Positions 42,311 to 52,665 of a DNA stretch of 64,000 nt are shown piece by piece. The notes below the pieces were generated by a model. It was not told the DNA's origin and ran no database searches. It saw only the letters and a list, made by a program, of their open reading frames with translations. The stretch lies in assembly GCA_036898135.1 (NCBI GenBank), contig CM072522.1:15218399-15282398 (forward strand), given 5' to 3'. Origin of the DNA: Oncomelania hupensis (taxonomy: Eukaryota > Mollusca > Gastropoda > Littorinimorpha > Pomatiopsidae). A program made the position numbers and the translations under genes. Position 1 is the first letter of the stretch. Each line of letters begins with the position of its first letter.

Positions 42311-43929
42311 GACTTCTCATTTGCCACAGTTGACTGAATGATATGACGTATGTTCTGCTTATAGGAACACTCTTTTAGGATGCTTGGACGATTACATTCA
42401 ATTTTTGCAAACAGTAAACACAAACAAAAATGTATTAATATATATTTTTAATACAAAATGTTTTAGTTTAAATGTTTGCACTTTGGTTTGAAGTTCAAAT
42501 TAACTGCTGCTGGACCGATTTTTACTTTGATGCGCCCCCTCCTCGCCACACAAACTAGTCGTTCGAATGACAAAGCAATAAAATCATGCCAATGTATTTG
42601 CAGTCCCCACATTACTTTTTGAACTCAAAATGTAAACGATAATCCATAGAAATAAACAAAGCCTATAACTACATCTACACTGAACAGTCTTTGTGTGTGT
42701 TGTAAGATGGCAGTCTATACAAAAGATAATAAATAAAAATGAAAAAAATCTAAATATTAAATGAATGCTGAAACTACATACATTTTATGTATACACAAAG
42801 CGGTTGCTTCCCTTGCTTAGAACAAAATAGCTTCCGCACAAAATCTTTCAACTACTTACTGCGCAATCAATGTTCTGCAAATAGTCATAATATAAACATC
42901 GCTATGATATGCAAGACAACTGAGCACAATCCTGGTAATGGGGAGAAATGTACCTAGTGCTTGCTGGGTGCCTGTGTGTAGATGGCACTCTAGGACATGA
43001 GCGTCAGGATCTTTAAAAAGTGAGTGCGATGGAATGAAGTTTTCAGACATGGTGGCATAATACAATGTGTCCCTTTTAAAATCCCAACCCAAAGTGGCTG
43101 GGAATAATATATGGTTGTTCAATAAAGTAAAAAAAAAAAAGAAGACAAACAGGCACATTAAAATATGGCCCACGATGCGATGAGCGTCTCACATTATGAT
43201 TATCCCTCCATGCCTGAAACCCTGGGATCATTCATGGTTTCGCACCGAGTAGCGGAGACTCGACGAGCTTTGTGAGGGGTTCTCAGTGAGCCTGGGTTAC
43301 ACTATTTGCCCTCATTTACACATTTAATTAACATGTGACAATATGTAGCAGTTGTTTCTTCATTTCTCATCCTTGACGTGTGCTTCACTTGTGAATAAAT
43401 TAATGTCTAATCAAAAAGGAATCGCATACGATGTTGGCTGAGTTGGTTGCACGTTACATTTGTATGTCTTTTCTGTCTGCTTTATCTGCCTACAGGCTCC
43501 ACTAATCTGTGTCAAAAGTAGCCAGTGCGTTGGTGTTTGTTTAAAAGAGTAGGGCTCGGAATGTTTGCAACTTCACTGACAGTCAACTTTATAGATTTAT
43601 ATGTGTTGACTATGTATGACGGAGCACCAGTAATGCATGATGCAATGTTTATTATTTAATCAACTTCATATGTCAACTGTAAATACAGAAAATCAGTAAT
43701 GCATGATATTGATGATGATGATTCAATGTTTTTTGTATGTTGACTAGATGACAGGATCAGTAATGCATATGTTGATGATAATGATAAATGAAAGAAAATT
43801 TAAGATTTGCATAGTGGGTGTGGGGAGAAGGGGGATGCATATGTGCTATGAATGAAAGTTCTGCCATCAGCGATGAACGGTTTCCAAACTGAAAAAACTA
43901 TTTTATTTGACAAGGTTAAAGATAAAGAA
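42311..43929. other. intergenic, no gene seen
   Basis: AT-rich. An AGTAATGCATGAT word recurs at about 43629, 43692 and 43751, suggesting a degenerate ~60-bp tandem repeat at 43600-43790. No supported coding region. Confidence 0.5.
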
Positions 43930-44287
43930 TATGCACTAGATGTGCTGGTTCCAATCTCCAACAAACTGGAATTCATTGCCACTCCATTAAAAAAAACAAC
44001 CTTTTCCAACTTCTAGCCCTTAAGACGGATCTCTTCTCTTGCTAATCGTGCCACACAGCCCCCAGTCCAGATGACCTCTCCAAGATTTTTCCCTACTCCC
44101 ACCCCATCTGTGTGCAAGTTTGTTTTCTCATTTATTTACTTATCTATTTATTTATTCAGTTCATACTTTAGGTTTGTATTTTCGTAACAAATGTCTTTAT
44201 TATTACGTATAGTTAATCCTTTTTTATTTGTTTGCCTTGAATTGCTGAAACATCGAGAATGTATTATTATTATTATTATTATTACAG
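43930..44287 (+). mobile_element. LINE C-terminus and (ATT)n tail
   Basis: Fragments reading NKLEFIATPLKKTTFSNF and ALKTDLFSC resemble the 'WNSLP...FKKALKTHLF' end of CR1/L2-type ORF2. They are followed by 3' UTR and the tail ATGTATTATTATTATTATTA at 44268. Heavily decayed. Confidence 0.5.
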
Positions 44288-44359
44288 AATATAATAATTT
44301 AATATCCATAACTTCAGGCATAAGCTCAACTATTAATAATAAAACAATAATAATAACAA

Positions 44360-44425
44360 TAAACAGTGGGAATTTAAAGAACTAAATTACCACAAAGTGG
44401 GGATACTATTTGTAATATGAGAAAT
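44360..44425 (-). repeat. family X 5'-region fragment
   Basis: On the minus strand: ACAAATAGTATCCCCACTTT, then TTAGTTCTTTAAATTCCCAC. It corresponds to the TATA-to-body junction of the family, with the TATA word mutated (TACAAATAG). Confidence 0.65.
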
Positions 44426-45263
44426 GTTGACGACCGGTTGTAACTTAGCTTAGAGATATACAGATAGTATTGAACAAAATCTGATGTTAATTTACCAGCT
44501 CACTAAGGGAATGTTCGCAGTTATTAAATTAACATCCTTGAGACTTTCACTCCTGATACTATCATGCAGAACTTGCTATAAAGAATGTAACTTAGCCATC
44601 TGACCGGTGTCACTGGACCGCTAAGTAGCCACTTGACTCATATCATTGTTAAATCTACCCTGCACCTCTCCCTTGACACTAGAAGTTGAGACATAACACT
44701 ATTTATACAAAAAACCTTGGCACCCCCAGGTGGGAACCTTTGCCGTAGAGCAAATTAAGATAGCACAGTAGGCTGGCCACTAACCTAAATAATGTTCTTA
44801 TAAAGTTGGGTCAAAAGCCATTCAGTTGTTCTCTGGAAATGGCATGCAACAGATCGAACGCCATACAGACTGACATTTGTCTTGTTCTGATTCCCAACTA
44901 TTTCAAAGTATTTACAGATATTATCTGGAAAAAAAAACCACACATTATATATATTAAAATTAACACATAAAGAAATCCCCAAACTGCACATGATCAATTT
45001 TACTGTCAATATTTTATTTAGTTCTTGCACCGAGATCAACATCAAGAATGAATGAATGAATGACAACTTACAGTTAAACAGCGCATAAAAACTTCCACAC
45101 CTGGAGGTGTGCTCACAAAAGGAGAAGATCAAGCAATCAACAACAACAAAATTATGAGAACCAACAAAGCAATGGCTACACAGTTACATATCTATATACA
45201 AATGAACAATTCTTTTAACCATTTCACTACCAGCTGTTCTGAATTGCAGACAGTGTTTGCTCA
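44426..45263. other. intergenic, no gene seen
   Basis: AT-rich; no repeat with clear boundaries and no supported coding region. Confidence 0.5.
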
Positions 45264-45934
45264 CCTACACAGTGATCGTTCTAGGGATTTGCAAAACCGG
45301 TACGACGTCACAGTAAACAAACCCACTTGAACGCACACCGGTAGGCCAGTCACGGAAACCGGTATGACCCATAGCAAAGCTTAATAATGCGTCACAATTT
45401 TTGCCACCGAAAGTCTGCCAACGAATGCAGTGATTAATTTATTGCTCACCGTAAAGCCTACTAACTATAACTGAAATGATGTTTGCCAAAAATAAAAGTG
45501 AAAAAAGATATTTTTGCTTCTTCATTATTACTAGCCTATCTGCCACTGTCACAATACATACTGACGAGCACGAGGAAAGAAAAAATTGAAAAGTGCGCGA
45601 GTTTAATTTATCTGTATTCACGATAGCCTTGCACCGCCAATGTTATATCATTCTGTATTAATTACCTCAAAGAATATGGCAAGGCTACTGAACGCATTCG
45701 CACTCCCTAAACACATAATCAGCGTAGCTGACTGGCTCTCTCTCTCTCTCTCTCTCTCCCTCTCTCTATCTTAATTTCTCTTGTTTTTCTTTCTCTTTTC
45801 CTTTATTTTTGAAACCAATCAAACAAAATAAAAACCGGTTGGCTCTACCGGCTAATGATTTTTCAACCGTTATTTTTATTCTAAAACCGGTAAAATACCG
45901 GTAATTTCCGGTTAAATCCATCCCTGCCTACACA
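45264..45934. mobile_element. hAT-like non-autonomous element
   Basis: The 8-bp direct repeat CCTACACA flanks it (45264-45271 and 45927-45934). The left end begins (CA)GTGATCGTTCTAGGGATT and the right end, inverted, CAGGGATGGATTTAACC. Eight-base duplications and CAGNG-type ends are the hAT signature. The left terminal CA overlaps the duplication, probably by loss of one CA. The subterminal regions are rich in ACCGGT/CCGG words. There is no transposase; (CT)n at 45739-45765 lies inside. Confidence 0.6.
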
Positions 45935-46149
45935 TAACACAACATCAAATATTCACTAAAGTCTGTGTAGGGCCGAGCCCCAAAATCGGGCAGCACTGGA
46001 ACCAAGTGGTCGACAGTCCGGTGCTATGGCTCAAGACCCTCCATGTTTGAAGACCACACCACATCCAGAAATACACTGTGACGACCAGCTTCTGTAATCA
46101 GTGGTATTATCTGCCTGCGATGCAACATTGTAGTGATATCAAGACCACA

Positions 46150-46692
46150 ACTTGGCTGAAAGAGGACTCACCCCTGATCTGCATAAAAGATCTGCTGAAA
46201 CAACCCTAGTGGTAACACTGAGAGCACTTCACCAGCCGGTCACCATACAATAAAGGCATCCTACGCAGGGATGCTGAGGCTATACTCTAATTTATCGAAC
46301 CCCCATTTACAAAAACAAAATAGAATACAAACATCGTTATAAAATATCAACAAAACACATATATATATATAAAATGCCTACATTGCCAAATAATAATATC
46401 ATAGGAAGCCCCAGTGACCATTTGGCAGAAAGCGTCCAATATTCCCAAGCTGATACAACAGACCTCACAGACAAATGAGGAGTATTTTCCCGGAAGAGTT
46501 TTCAAGAAAAAAGGTATGTGACTGTTCTAGAGAAGAAGAATTAAGATAGTATAGTAGATTGATAGAACACAATAGGAATGAGAAAGAACAAAGGAGAAAG
46601 ACAGCGACAGTGAGAGTTTAAAGCACTAAATTTCCAGAAAGTGGGGATACTATTTATACAGAAACCCCCGGCATCCCTACGGGGGAGAAGGA
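46150..46692 (-). repeat. family X repeat, long copy with TATA box
   Basis: Minus-strand copy. The TATA word and start region lie at 46640-46690 (TATACAGAAACCCCCGGCAT on the plus strand) and the 3' end near 46150 (CGGAAGAGTCC-type words replaced by GAAAGAGGACTC). An (AT)n interruption lies at 46359-46371. Confidence 0.75.
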
Positions 46693-46894
46693 CTGCTGTC
46701 AGTATGATGTACGGCAAGAAGGGCGTTGGAAGGTTAGGGGCGTGGGTCTGTCTGGTGGCTCTCTTATGAGGCGTTGGGACAGGCTCTCTGTTGCTGTTGA
46801 TGATGACAAGTTTGTTGACATACTTGTACTTTGCATCGTCGCTCTTGAAGAGAAAGCCAGCTCAGGTGGGTCAACATGTCTTCAACACCTGTTC

Positions 46895-47567
46895 ACTATC
46901 CTATTCCTATCCTATCCCGTAACTCGGAGGTCGTTGGGGCACCACAGATGATCGTTTAACCAACGTACTCCATCTTTCTCTGTCCTCAGCAACTAGTGCT
47001 TTAAATTCCCACTGTCGCTGTCTTCCTCATTTACTCTTTCCCATTCCTGCTCTGTCCTATCACTCTGCTATACTATCTTCTTCTCGCTAGATCAATGACC
47101 TACCTTTTTTCTTGAAAACTCTTCTTGGACAAGACTCCTTGTTTGTGTATGAGGTCTGTTGGATCAGCTTGGGAGTGTTGGACGCTTTCTGCCGGGTGGT
47201 CACTAGGGCTTCCTATGATGTTATTATTTAGCAATATAGGCATTTTATATGTATATGTTTTGTTGATAATTTATAATGATGTTTGTATTCTATTTTGTTT
47301 TTGTAACCGGGGGTTCGAGTAGTTGGGGTAAAGCCTCAGCCGTCCCCTGCGTGGGATGTCTTTATTGTAAAGTGACTGGCCGGTGGAGGGCATTCAATTT
47401 TCCCACTAGAGTTGTTTCGGCAGATCTTTTATGAGGACCTAAATCTTTTACGCTGGACCTAAAGCAACAATCAATCAATCAATAAAAACTCAGCAACTCT
47501 GATGGTTTCGCTTAGCGGCAAACCAGTCCAATCTCGAATGTTGTCCTCCCACCTCTATTTTCTGGAC
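46895..47567 (-). mobile_element. RTE copy E, split by a family X insertion
   Basis: The minus-strand RTE 3' end comprises 46898-46994 (tail plus 3' UTR) and 47489-47567 (the GGGAGGACAACATTCGAGAT coding end). The interruption is the family X copy at 46995-47488. Confidence 0.85.
46995..47488 (+). mobile_element. family X copy inserted into RTE, with target duplication
   Basis: Flanked by the perfect 10-bp repeat CTCAGCAACT (46985-46994 and 47489-47498). It begins AGTGCTTTAAATTCCC, which in the longer copies lies 31 bases after the first T of TATAAATAG. It ends CAATCAATCAATCAATAAAA. It is therefore a retroposed copy of a transcript that started about 31 bp downstream of the family's own TATA box. 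Confidence 0.88.
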
Positions 47568-48144
47568 AGCCTCCAGTTTGTTGATGTTTGTTTTTGGTGG
47601 CGTACGGATCCCACACTGTGCTGGCGTACGCGAGTATGAGGAGGGCGGGGGGAGGGGGGAGGGGGACAAGCGCTTGGTAGTCCAGCTAAAAAACAATAGC
47701 TGTGTCTTCAAGTTTGCACATATTATTCATTTACTTCTGCATACCTACCTTAAGTATAATGGTCTGCGCATGCGTGAATCAATGGCTGCTGTTTTTGTTT
47801 AGGGGCAATTTTGAACACAATCTTTTTTGGATATTACTAGCAGCAGTGTATAGTATAAATTTGAATTAAGTATAATTTATGAAATTTATATTGGAGAATA
47901 TTATTCTTCAATTTAAATAGGTTTCAGAGCATATAGACTGGTTTTTGAACGTTGTTACTAATCTTCTCACTGAAGGTAGGCCTATTCGTTATGATTCTAT
48001 TATACTAGCTTATACTGATACTCATTAACTCAATACTGATTTGTTTTGATGGTTACTGCTAAGTATTAGTATTTATTGATCATTGCAAATTTTGGCAGGA
48101 TTCTAGGCTAGTTGGGTTAAATCTAGGTCACATTAGTACTAACA
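47568..48144. other. flank and probable 5' UTR of the CR1 LINE
   Basis: GGGCGGGGGGAGGGGGGAG at 47642 is G-quadruplex-prone. A near-NRF1 word (TGCGCATGCGTG) lies at 47766. The LINE 5' boundary is not marked by a target duplication that I can see. Confidence 0.4.
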
Positions 48145-49044
48145 ATGGCTGAAAGAAAAAACAGTGGCACAAAAATTGCCACTAAAAAGAATCAGAAAAA
48201 CACTCAGGGGCATGTACCTTGGGTGTGTTTGAAATGTGATGATGCTATTGATGATGGGCAAGGTGACATAACCATACAATGTTTCCTCTGTAAGGAATTT
48301 TGTCATAAATCTTGCAGTGGGTTGACTAATGCACAGTTCAACTGTTGTAGGGGTGCTAGCTCTATTCAGTGGACTTGTGATGGGTGTGGAGAGAAGGAGG
48401 TGATAGTGAAATCACAAATAGAGGCTAAACTTGATGGTATTTTTCAACTGCTGCAAACAATGACCACGAGACTTGAACAATTAGAAATGAGGCATGACCA
48501 GGAGGAACACATAGAACAAATTATTGAAAAGAAGGTGGAAAACTACTTACGTGAGACAGAAGAGAAGGAAAAAAGGAAGCTGAACATAATTGTTGTAAAT
48601 CTTGCTGAGAGCACAAAGGAAACTTCAGAGGAAAGAAAGATGGAAGACAGAGACAGAGTAAGAGCACTGATTAGCCAAATTCCAGAAGTGAAGGCTGAAG
48701 AGGCAAAAAACCCAGTGAGGTTGGGTCCATTGAGAATAGGGCAAAATGTAAAACCAAGGATGCTGAGAATGGAGGTGGGAAGTGAAGAGACAAAAATCCA
48801 AATCTTGAAGGGCATTTTCCAGCTAAATAAAAACAAACCTCCCATGGAACGTATTTTTATAAATACTGATAATACACCAAAGGAGAGAGAAAAAATCAAA
48901 CAACTTAGAGCTGAAATGAGCATGAGGAAAGAAGAAGGGGAGACTGATCTTCGCATTGACTATAGAAAGTTTGAAATTGTCAAGCGGCAAGTTAGACCTG
49001 ACCAGCGTCAAGGAGCTGCAGCTCCACAGACGCAGGGGAATTGA
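48145..49044 (+). CDS. CR1 LINE ORF1 protein (PHD finger, coiled coil, RRM-like)
   Basis: 299 residues from the ATG in ACTAACAATGG. Residues 26-80 form a PHD/RING-like Cys/His cluster (CLKC, CFLCKEFCHKSC, WTCDGC). Residues 85-145 are predicted coiled coil (LLQTMTTRLEQLEMRHDQEE). Residues 145-240 (KRKLNIIVVNLAES...RMLRMEVGSE) resemble the RRM-like RNA-binding core, followed by the basic CTD (TPKEREKIKQLRAEM). ORF1 proteins bind LINE RNA and form the cytoplasmic RNP needed for retrotransposition. It ends in TGA at 49042, and the same frame stays open into ORF2. Confidence 0.88.
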   Translation: MAERKNSGTKIATKKNQKNTQGHVPWVCLKCDDAIDDGQGDITIQCFLCKEFCHKSCSGLTNAQFNCCRGASSIQWTCDGCGEKEVIVKSQIEAKLDGIFQLLQTMTTRLEQLEMRHDQEEHIEQIIEKKVENYLRETEEKEKRKLNIIVVNLAESTKETSEERKMEDRDRVRALISQIPEVKAEEAKNPVRLGPLRIGQNVKPRMLRMEVGSEETKIQILKGIFQLNKNKPPMERIFINTDNTPKEREKIKQLRAEMSMRKEEGETDLRIDYRKFEIVKRQVRPDQRQGAAAPQTQGN

Positions 49045-51903
49045 ATTAGAGCCGATACTGAGGTGCATGTAAATAGTTTTAATCATTCTACAAATTTTTT
49101 GTACAGTAATGTGGATTCACTATTGAATAAAAAAAGTGAATTACTTCATCTGATTGATGAACTAAAACCTGATATTATCGGGATTACAGAATTTAAGGCT
49201 AAAAATCAGTTTTATGTTCCCTTGGACTTGGAATATGAGGTTCCAAACTATGACTTGTTCATGAATAAAGACCCTAAAAGAGGTGTTGCACTATATTTTC
49301 ATAAAAAACTTAATGCTAAAGAATACTGTTTGCTGGGAAATACGAAGTTTGAGGAGTGTGTTTGGGGAACATTTGTTGGTGGAAAGGGAGAAAGGGTACT
49401 CATAGGTTGTGTATATAGAAGCCCCAACTCATCAGTCGATAATGACGAACTTTTATTTGAATTACTTAAGAATCAAGATATACAGAAATTCGACAAAGTC
49501 TGTATTACTGGTGATTTTAACTTTCCAAATGTAAGATGGGATGGTGAATGGTGTGGAGATAAAAATAATACATTTATTGAATGTATCAGGGATGCATATC
49601 TTATACAGAAAGTCAACAACCCTACTAGGCATAGAGAAGGACAAAAATCAACACTAGATGATCTTATATTGGTAAATGATGATCTTTTAATATCAGATGT
49701 AATACATAGAGCTCCCCTTGGTAAAAGCGATCATGATGTGTTGATATTTGAACTATACATCCCAAAGTGTACAGAATTGCCAATTAATAAGTACAAATTT
49801 AATTTGAGTAAAGGAAGCTATATAAATTTAAAAAAATATGTTGCTGAGTCAGGTTTAACACTTCTGGAGGATAATGTGGAGGGTATGTGGAATAAAATCA
49901 AGAATGTAATATTGTCGGGGATGGATAGATACATTCCAAAAATAAAATGTGCTAGTCAGAAAAAAATAAAACCATCCTGGATGAATAGTAAGGTTCTTCG
50001 AAAGATAAAGAAAAAACATAAACTGTATAAGAGATTCTTACAGAACAAACTTGGTTTAGATTATAATAAATATATAGTAGTAAGAAATCAGTGCAACAGA
50101 ATAATTAAAAATGCAAAAAGAGAATTTGAGAAGAAAATTGCACATGATTGTAAAAGCAAACCTAAACAATTTTGGAAGTACGTTCAGGAACAGACGAGAA
50201 GTAGTGTTGGTGTAAATGCGCTTAAAAAAGGTGATGGTAGTTTTGCGGTATCAGATTCAGACAAAGCGGAAACATTGAATAATTTTTTTGCAAGTGTATA
50301 TGTAGAAGAGGATATGACAAATATTCCAAATCTTGAGAAATGTAGTAAATCAAATGGTATTTCATTAGCTGATATTAAATTTACTCCTGCGGCAGTTAAA
50401 ACAAAATTAAGTAACCTAGACCCAACAAAGGCTCAGGGACCTGACCAAATTCCTTCAAGAGTTTTAAAAGAATTATGCAATGAATTGGCTGTACCACTTT
50501 GTAATTTGTTTAATTTATCACTAGAGACTGGTCAGTTACCGAAGGATTGGAAGACCGCTGAAGTTACTGCCATATTTAAAAAAGGTACACGCTCTGACCC
50601 AGGGAACTATCGTCCTGTTAGTCTTACATGTATATCTTGTAAAGTTTTAGAGTCACTTATTAGAGACGAATTAGTTAATTTCTTTACTGATAATAACTTG
50701 TATGCGAAATGTCAGCATGGTTTTAGAAAAAAAAGATCATGCGTTACACAGCTACTTCAAGTTATGGAGGATATTACATCATACATGGACAGCAGGAACC
50801 CTGTGGACATTATTTATTTAGACTTCCGTAAAGCATTTGATACTGTACCCCATGAACGCCTTTTAAGAAAATTAGAAGCTTATGGTATTAATGGAAATGT
50901 TGTGTCTTGGATTAGGGAATTTCTTTCAGATAGAATTCAAACTGTTAAAGTGGGAGATGCACTGTCTGATAAATTGGAGGTTGTTAGCGGAATTCCTCAG
51001 GGCAGTGTTCTTGGACCCGTTTTATTCACTATTTTTATTAATGACCTACCAGATGGTATTGCTAGCCCTTGTAAATTATTTGCTGATGATACAAAGATAT
51101 ACAATACAGTGAATAATTCTAAACTTTTACAACAGGATCTAGATAAACTACAAAAATGGACTGAGATGTGGAATTTATTTTTTAACGTTGAAAAATGTAA
51201 GGTTTTACATGTAGGTCGAAGAAATCCTGGGCATGAGTATAAGATGGGTGTTAACGGTTTAGACAAACTGTTACAATCATGTGAAGAAGAAAAAGACCTT
51301 GGAGTAACTTTTAATATGTCCTTAAATTTTGACACTCATATTCAGAACAGCATAAACAAAGCAAATAAAATGATTGGACTAATTAAAAGAACTTTTAAAT
51401 TTATCAATAAAGAATCATTTTGTATGTTGTATAAGGCTTTGGTGAGGCCCCATCTGGAATATGCAAATTCTGTATGGTATCCTAAACTTAAACGGCAGTC
51501 TATTGCTATAGAGAAAGTTCAAAGAAGGGCAACAAAGTTACTTATAGAATGTAGAAAAATGTCCTATAAAGAGCGACTTTTATTCCTTGGTTTACATTCA
51601 CTGTCTGGTAGGAGATTACGAGGTGACCTAATACAAGTATTCAAAATTTATAATAACATTGATGACTTAGAATGGAATGACTTTTTTGCTAATCCTCATA
51701 GTAATACGACACGCTTATCTGAAGGCAAAATCTTTGTTAGACACTGTAACACTAATATTAGGAAATTCTCTTTTTCATATAGAACTGTAAGACATTGGAA
51801 TGACCTTCCAATGTCTTTAAAGAGTGCTAAAACTACTAATCAGTTCAAAAACCAGTTGGATGCAATTCCAAAATTTATAGACTTATTTTACAGCTATGAT
51901 TAA
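49045..51903 (+). CDS. CR1 LINE ORF2 protein (APE endonuclease and reverse transcriptase)
   Basis: About 952 residues if read from just after the ORF1 stop. APE endonuclease: LYSNVDSLLNKK, IIGITEFKAK (catalytic Glu), CITGDFNFPNVRWDG and GKSDHDVLIFE. Reverse transcriptase: TKAQGPDQIPSRVLK, FKKGTRSDPGNYRPVSLT, HGFRKKRSC, IYLDFRKAFDTVPHERLL, GIPQGSVLGPVLF, LFADDTKIY and EEKDLGVTF. The C-terminus is YRTVRHWNDLPMSLKSA. It nicks the target site and copies LINE RNA there (target-primed reverse transcription). It has no AUG before residue 67 counted from the GTG at 49063 (the ATG at 49261), downstream of the catalytic Glu, so initiation must be unusual. All catalytic residues are intact. Confidence 0.92.
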   Translation: MRADTEVHVNSFNHSTNFLYSNVDSLLNKKSELLHLIDELKPDIIGITEFKAKNQFYVPLDLEYEVPNYDLFMNKDPKRGVALYFHKKLNAKEYCLLGNTKFEECVWGTFVGGKGERVLIGCVYRSPNSSVDNDELLFELLKNQDIQKFDKVCITGDFNFPNVRWDGEWCGDKNNTFIECIRDAYLIQKVNNPTRHREGQKSTLDDLILVNDDLLISDVIHRAPLGKSDHDVLIFELYIPKCTELPINKYKFNLSKGSYINLKKYVAESGLTLLEDNVEGMWNKIKNVILSGMDRYIPKIKCASQKKIKPSWMNSKVLRKIKKKHKLYKRFLQNKLGLDYNKYIVVRNQCNRIIKNAKREFEKKIAHDCKSKPKQFWKYVQEQTRSSVGVNALKKGDGSFAVSDSDKAETLNNFFASVYVEEDMTNIPNLEKCSKSNGISLADIKFTPAAVKTKLSNLDPTKAQGPDQIPSRVLKELCNELAVPLCNLFNLSLETGQLPKDWKTAEVTAIFKKGTRSDPGNYRPVSLTCISCKVLESLIRDELVNFFTDNNLYAKCQHGFRKKRSCVTQLLQVMEDITSYMDSRNPVDIIYLDFRKAFDTVPHERLLRKLEAYGINGNVVSWIREFLSDRIQTVKVGDALSDKLEVVSGIPQGSVLGPVLFTIFINDLPDGIASPCKLFADDTKIYNTVNNSKLLQQDLDKLQKWTEMWNLFFNVEKCKVLHVGRRNPGHEYKMGVNGLDKLLQSCEEEKDLGVTFNMSLNFDTHIQNSINKANKMIGLIKRTFKFINKESFCMLYKALVRPHLEYANSVWYPKLKRQSIAIEKVQRRATKLLIECRKMSYKERLLFLGLHSLSGRRLRGDLIQVFKIYNNIDDLEWNDFFANPHSNTTRLSEGKIFVRHCNTNIRKFSFSYRTVRHWNDLPMSLKSAKTTNQFKNQLDAIPKFIDLFYSYD

Positions 51904-52020
51904 TATGTAGGCAAATTGCATGCAAGGCAGACCATTGTAAATAAATATAAAAGATGGGACGTTCAGAAAGGCTCCACGGCCTACATCTGTCCCTACTACT
52001 ACTACTACTACTACTACTTA
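51904..52020 (+). repeat. CR1 3' UTR and (CTA)n tail
   Basis: About 90 bp of 3' UTR (with CGGCCTACATCTGTCC) then CTACTACTACTACTACTAC. The truncated copy at 53730 ends with the same CCTACATCTACTACTACTA. Confidence 0.85.
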
Positions 52021-52472
52021 ATACATAAATTCGAAAAGACAATAATAACTTCAGGCTTTATATTGTTAAGTGTAATATCACTATCAGCTGGGGCATTTGC
52101 TTCTGTCTGTCTGCCAATTATTCGTGGACGGTGTTCGTTCCTCTCGGTGATAAACTCGCAAATTTAACTGGTTGTGGATCTTCCTTTGTTTGTTTGTTGT
52201 CCCCTCTTCCCTGTCATGATTAAAATTTAAAATGATACAGTTTTCTGTACGAATTGTGGCATCCTCCAATCACTCAAGAAACGCCACTGTGTGTCTATTA
52301 TTTTTGATACTGCGTTTTCGTACCTGTCATATTTTCAACGTCAACCACAGACTGCTGCAAAGTCTCTTCTTTCGTCTTAGTCCGTCTTCTACAGTGAGGC
52401 CTACGAGTAACTGTTATAAGCCTGTGCGTTTTCAATAACTTATATAAATATTATTGAATAAGCCAAAAGGGG
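52021..52472. other. intergenic, no gene seen
   Basis: No supported feature between the LINE tail and the SINE. Confidence 0.5.
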
Positions 52473-52665
52473 GCCGGGTAGCTCAGTTGGTAAGAGCGTC
52501 TTGCTAGTAACCGAAAGGTCGCTGGTTCGAATCCCGGATTGGTCAACGTGTGATCATATTATTTTCCCCCTTTACCAACAACTGGCCCGCTGGTGTCAGT
52601 ATAAATCGGTCCAGTAGTCACCTATATGCGAAAGTGTCGTGTGACTATAATCTACATACAAACAT
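52473..52665 (+). repeat. tRNA-Thr-like SINE
   Basis: CCGGGTAGCTCAGTTGG (A-box), loop CTAGTAA (Thr AGT-like), CTGGTTCGAATCCCGG (B-box), then a body containing GATCATATTATTTTCCCC and ending TGACTATAATCTACA. It matches the minus-strand copy at 13908-14115 across head and body. Head stems do not pair well enough for a functional tRNA. Confidence 0.82.

Larger units (their letters stand above)
47800..52020 (+). mobile_element. CR1-type LINE, nearly full length
   Basis: Two open frames without internal damage (48145-49044 and 49045-51903) are followed by a short 3' UTR and a (CTA)n tail at 51994-52017. The PHD-type finger in ORF1, APE endonuclease plus reverse transcriptase in ORF2 and short microsatellite tail are typical of the CR1 clade and its relatives. 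Intact frames suggest recent activity. The 5' boundary is a guess. Confidence 0.85.

Noticed and set aside
42856..43173. Minus-strand open frame of 105 codons
   Set aside because: No recognisable motif, no splice or start context, T-rich run encodes a poly-Phe stretch.
43430..43485. SINE head (TGTTGGCTGAGTTGGTTGC)
   Set aside because: A-box-like only; no B-box at the expected distance.
52473..52550. Functional tRNA-Thr gene
   Set aside because: A- and B-boxes are good, but acceptor and T stems do not pair, and the same body sequence follows the head at 13908, so it is a SINE.
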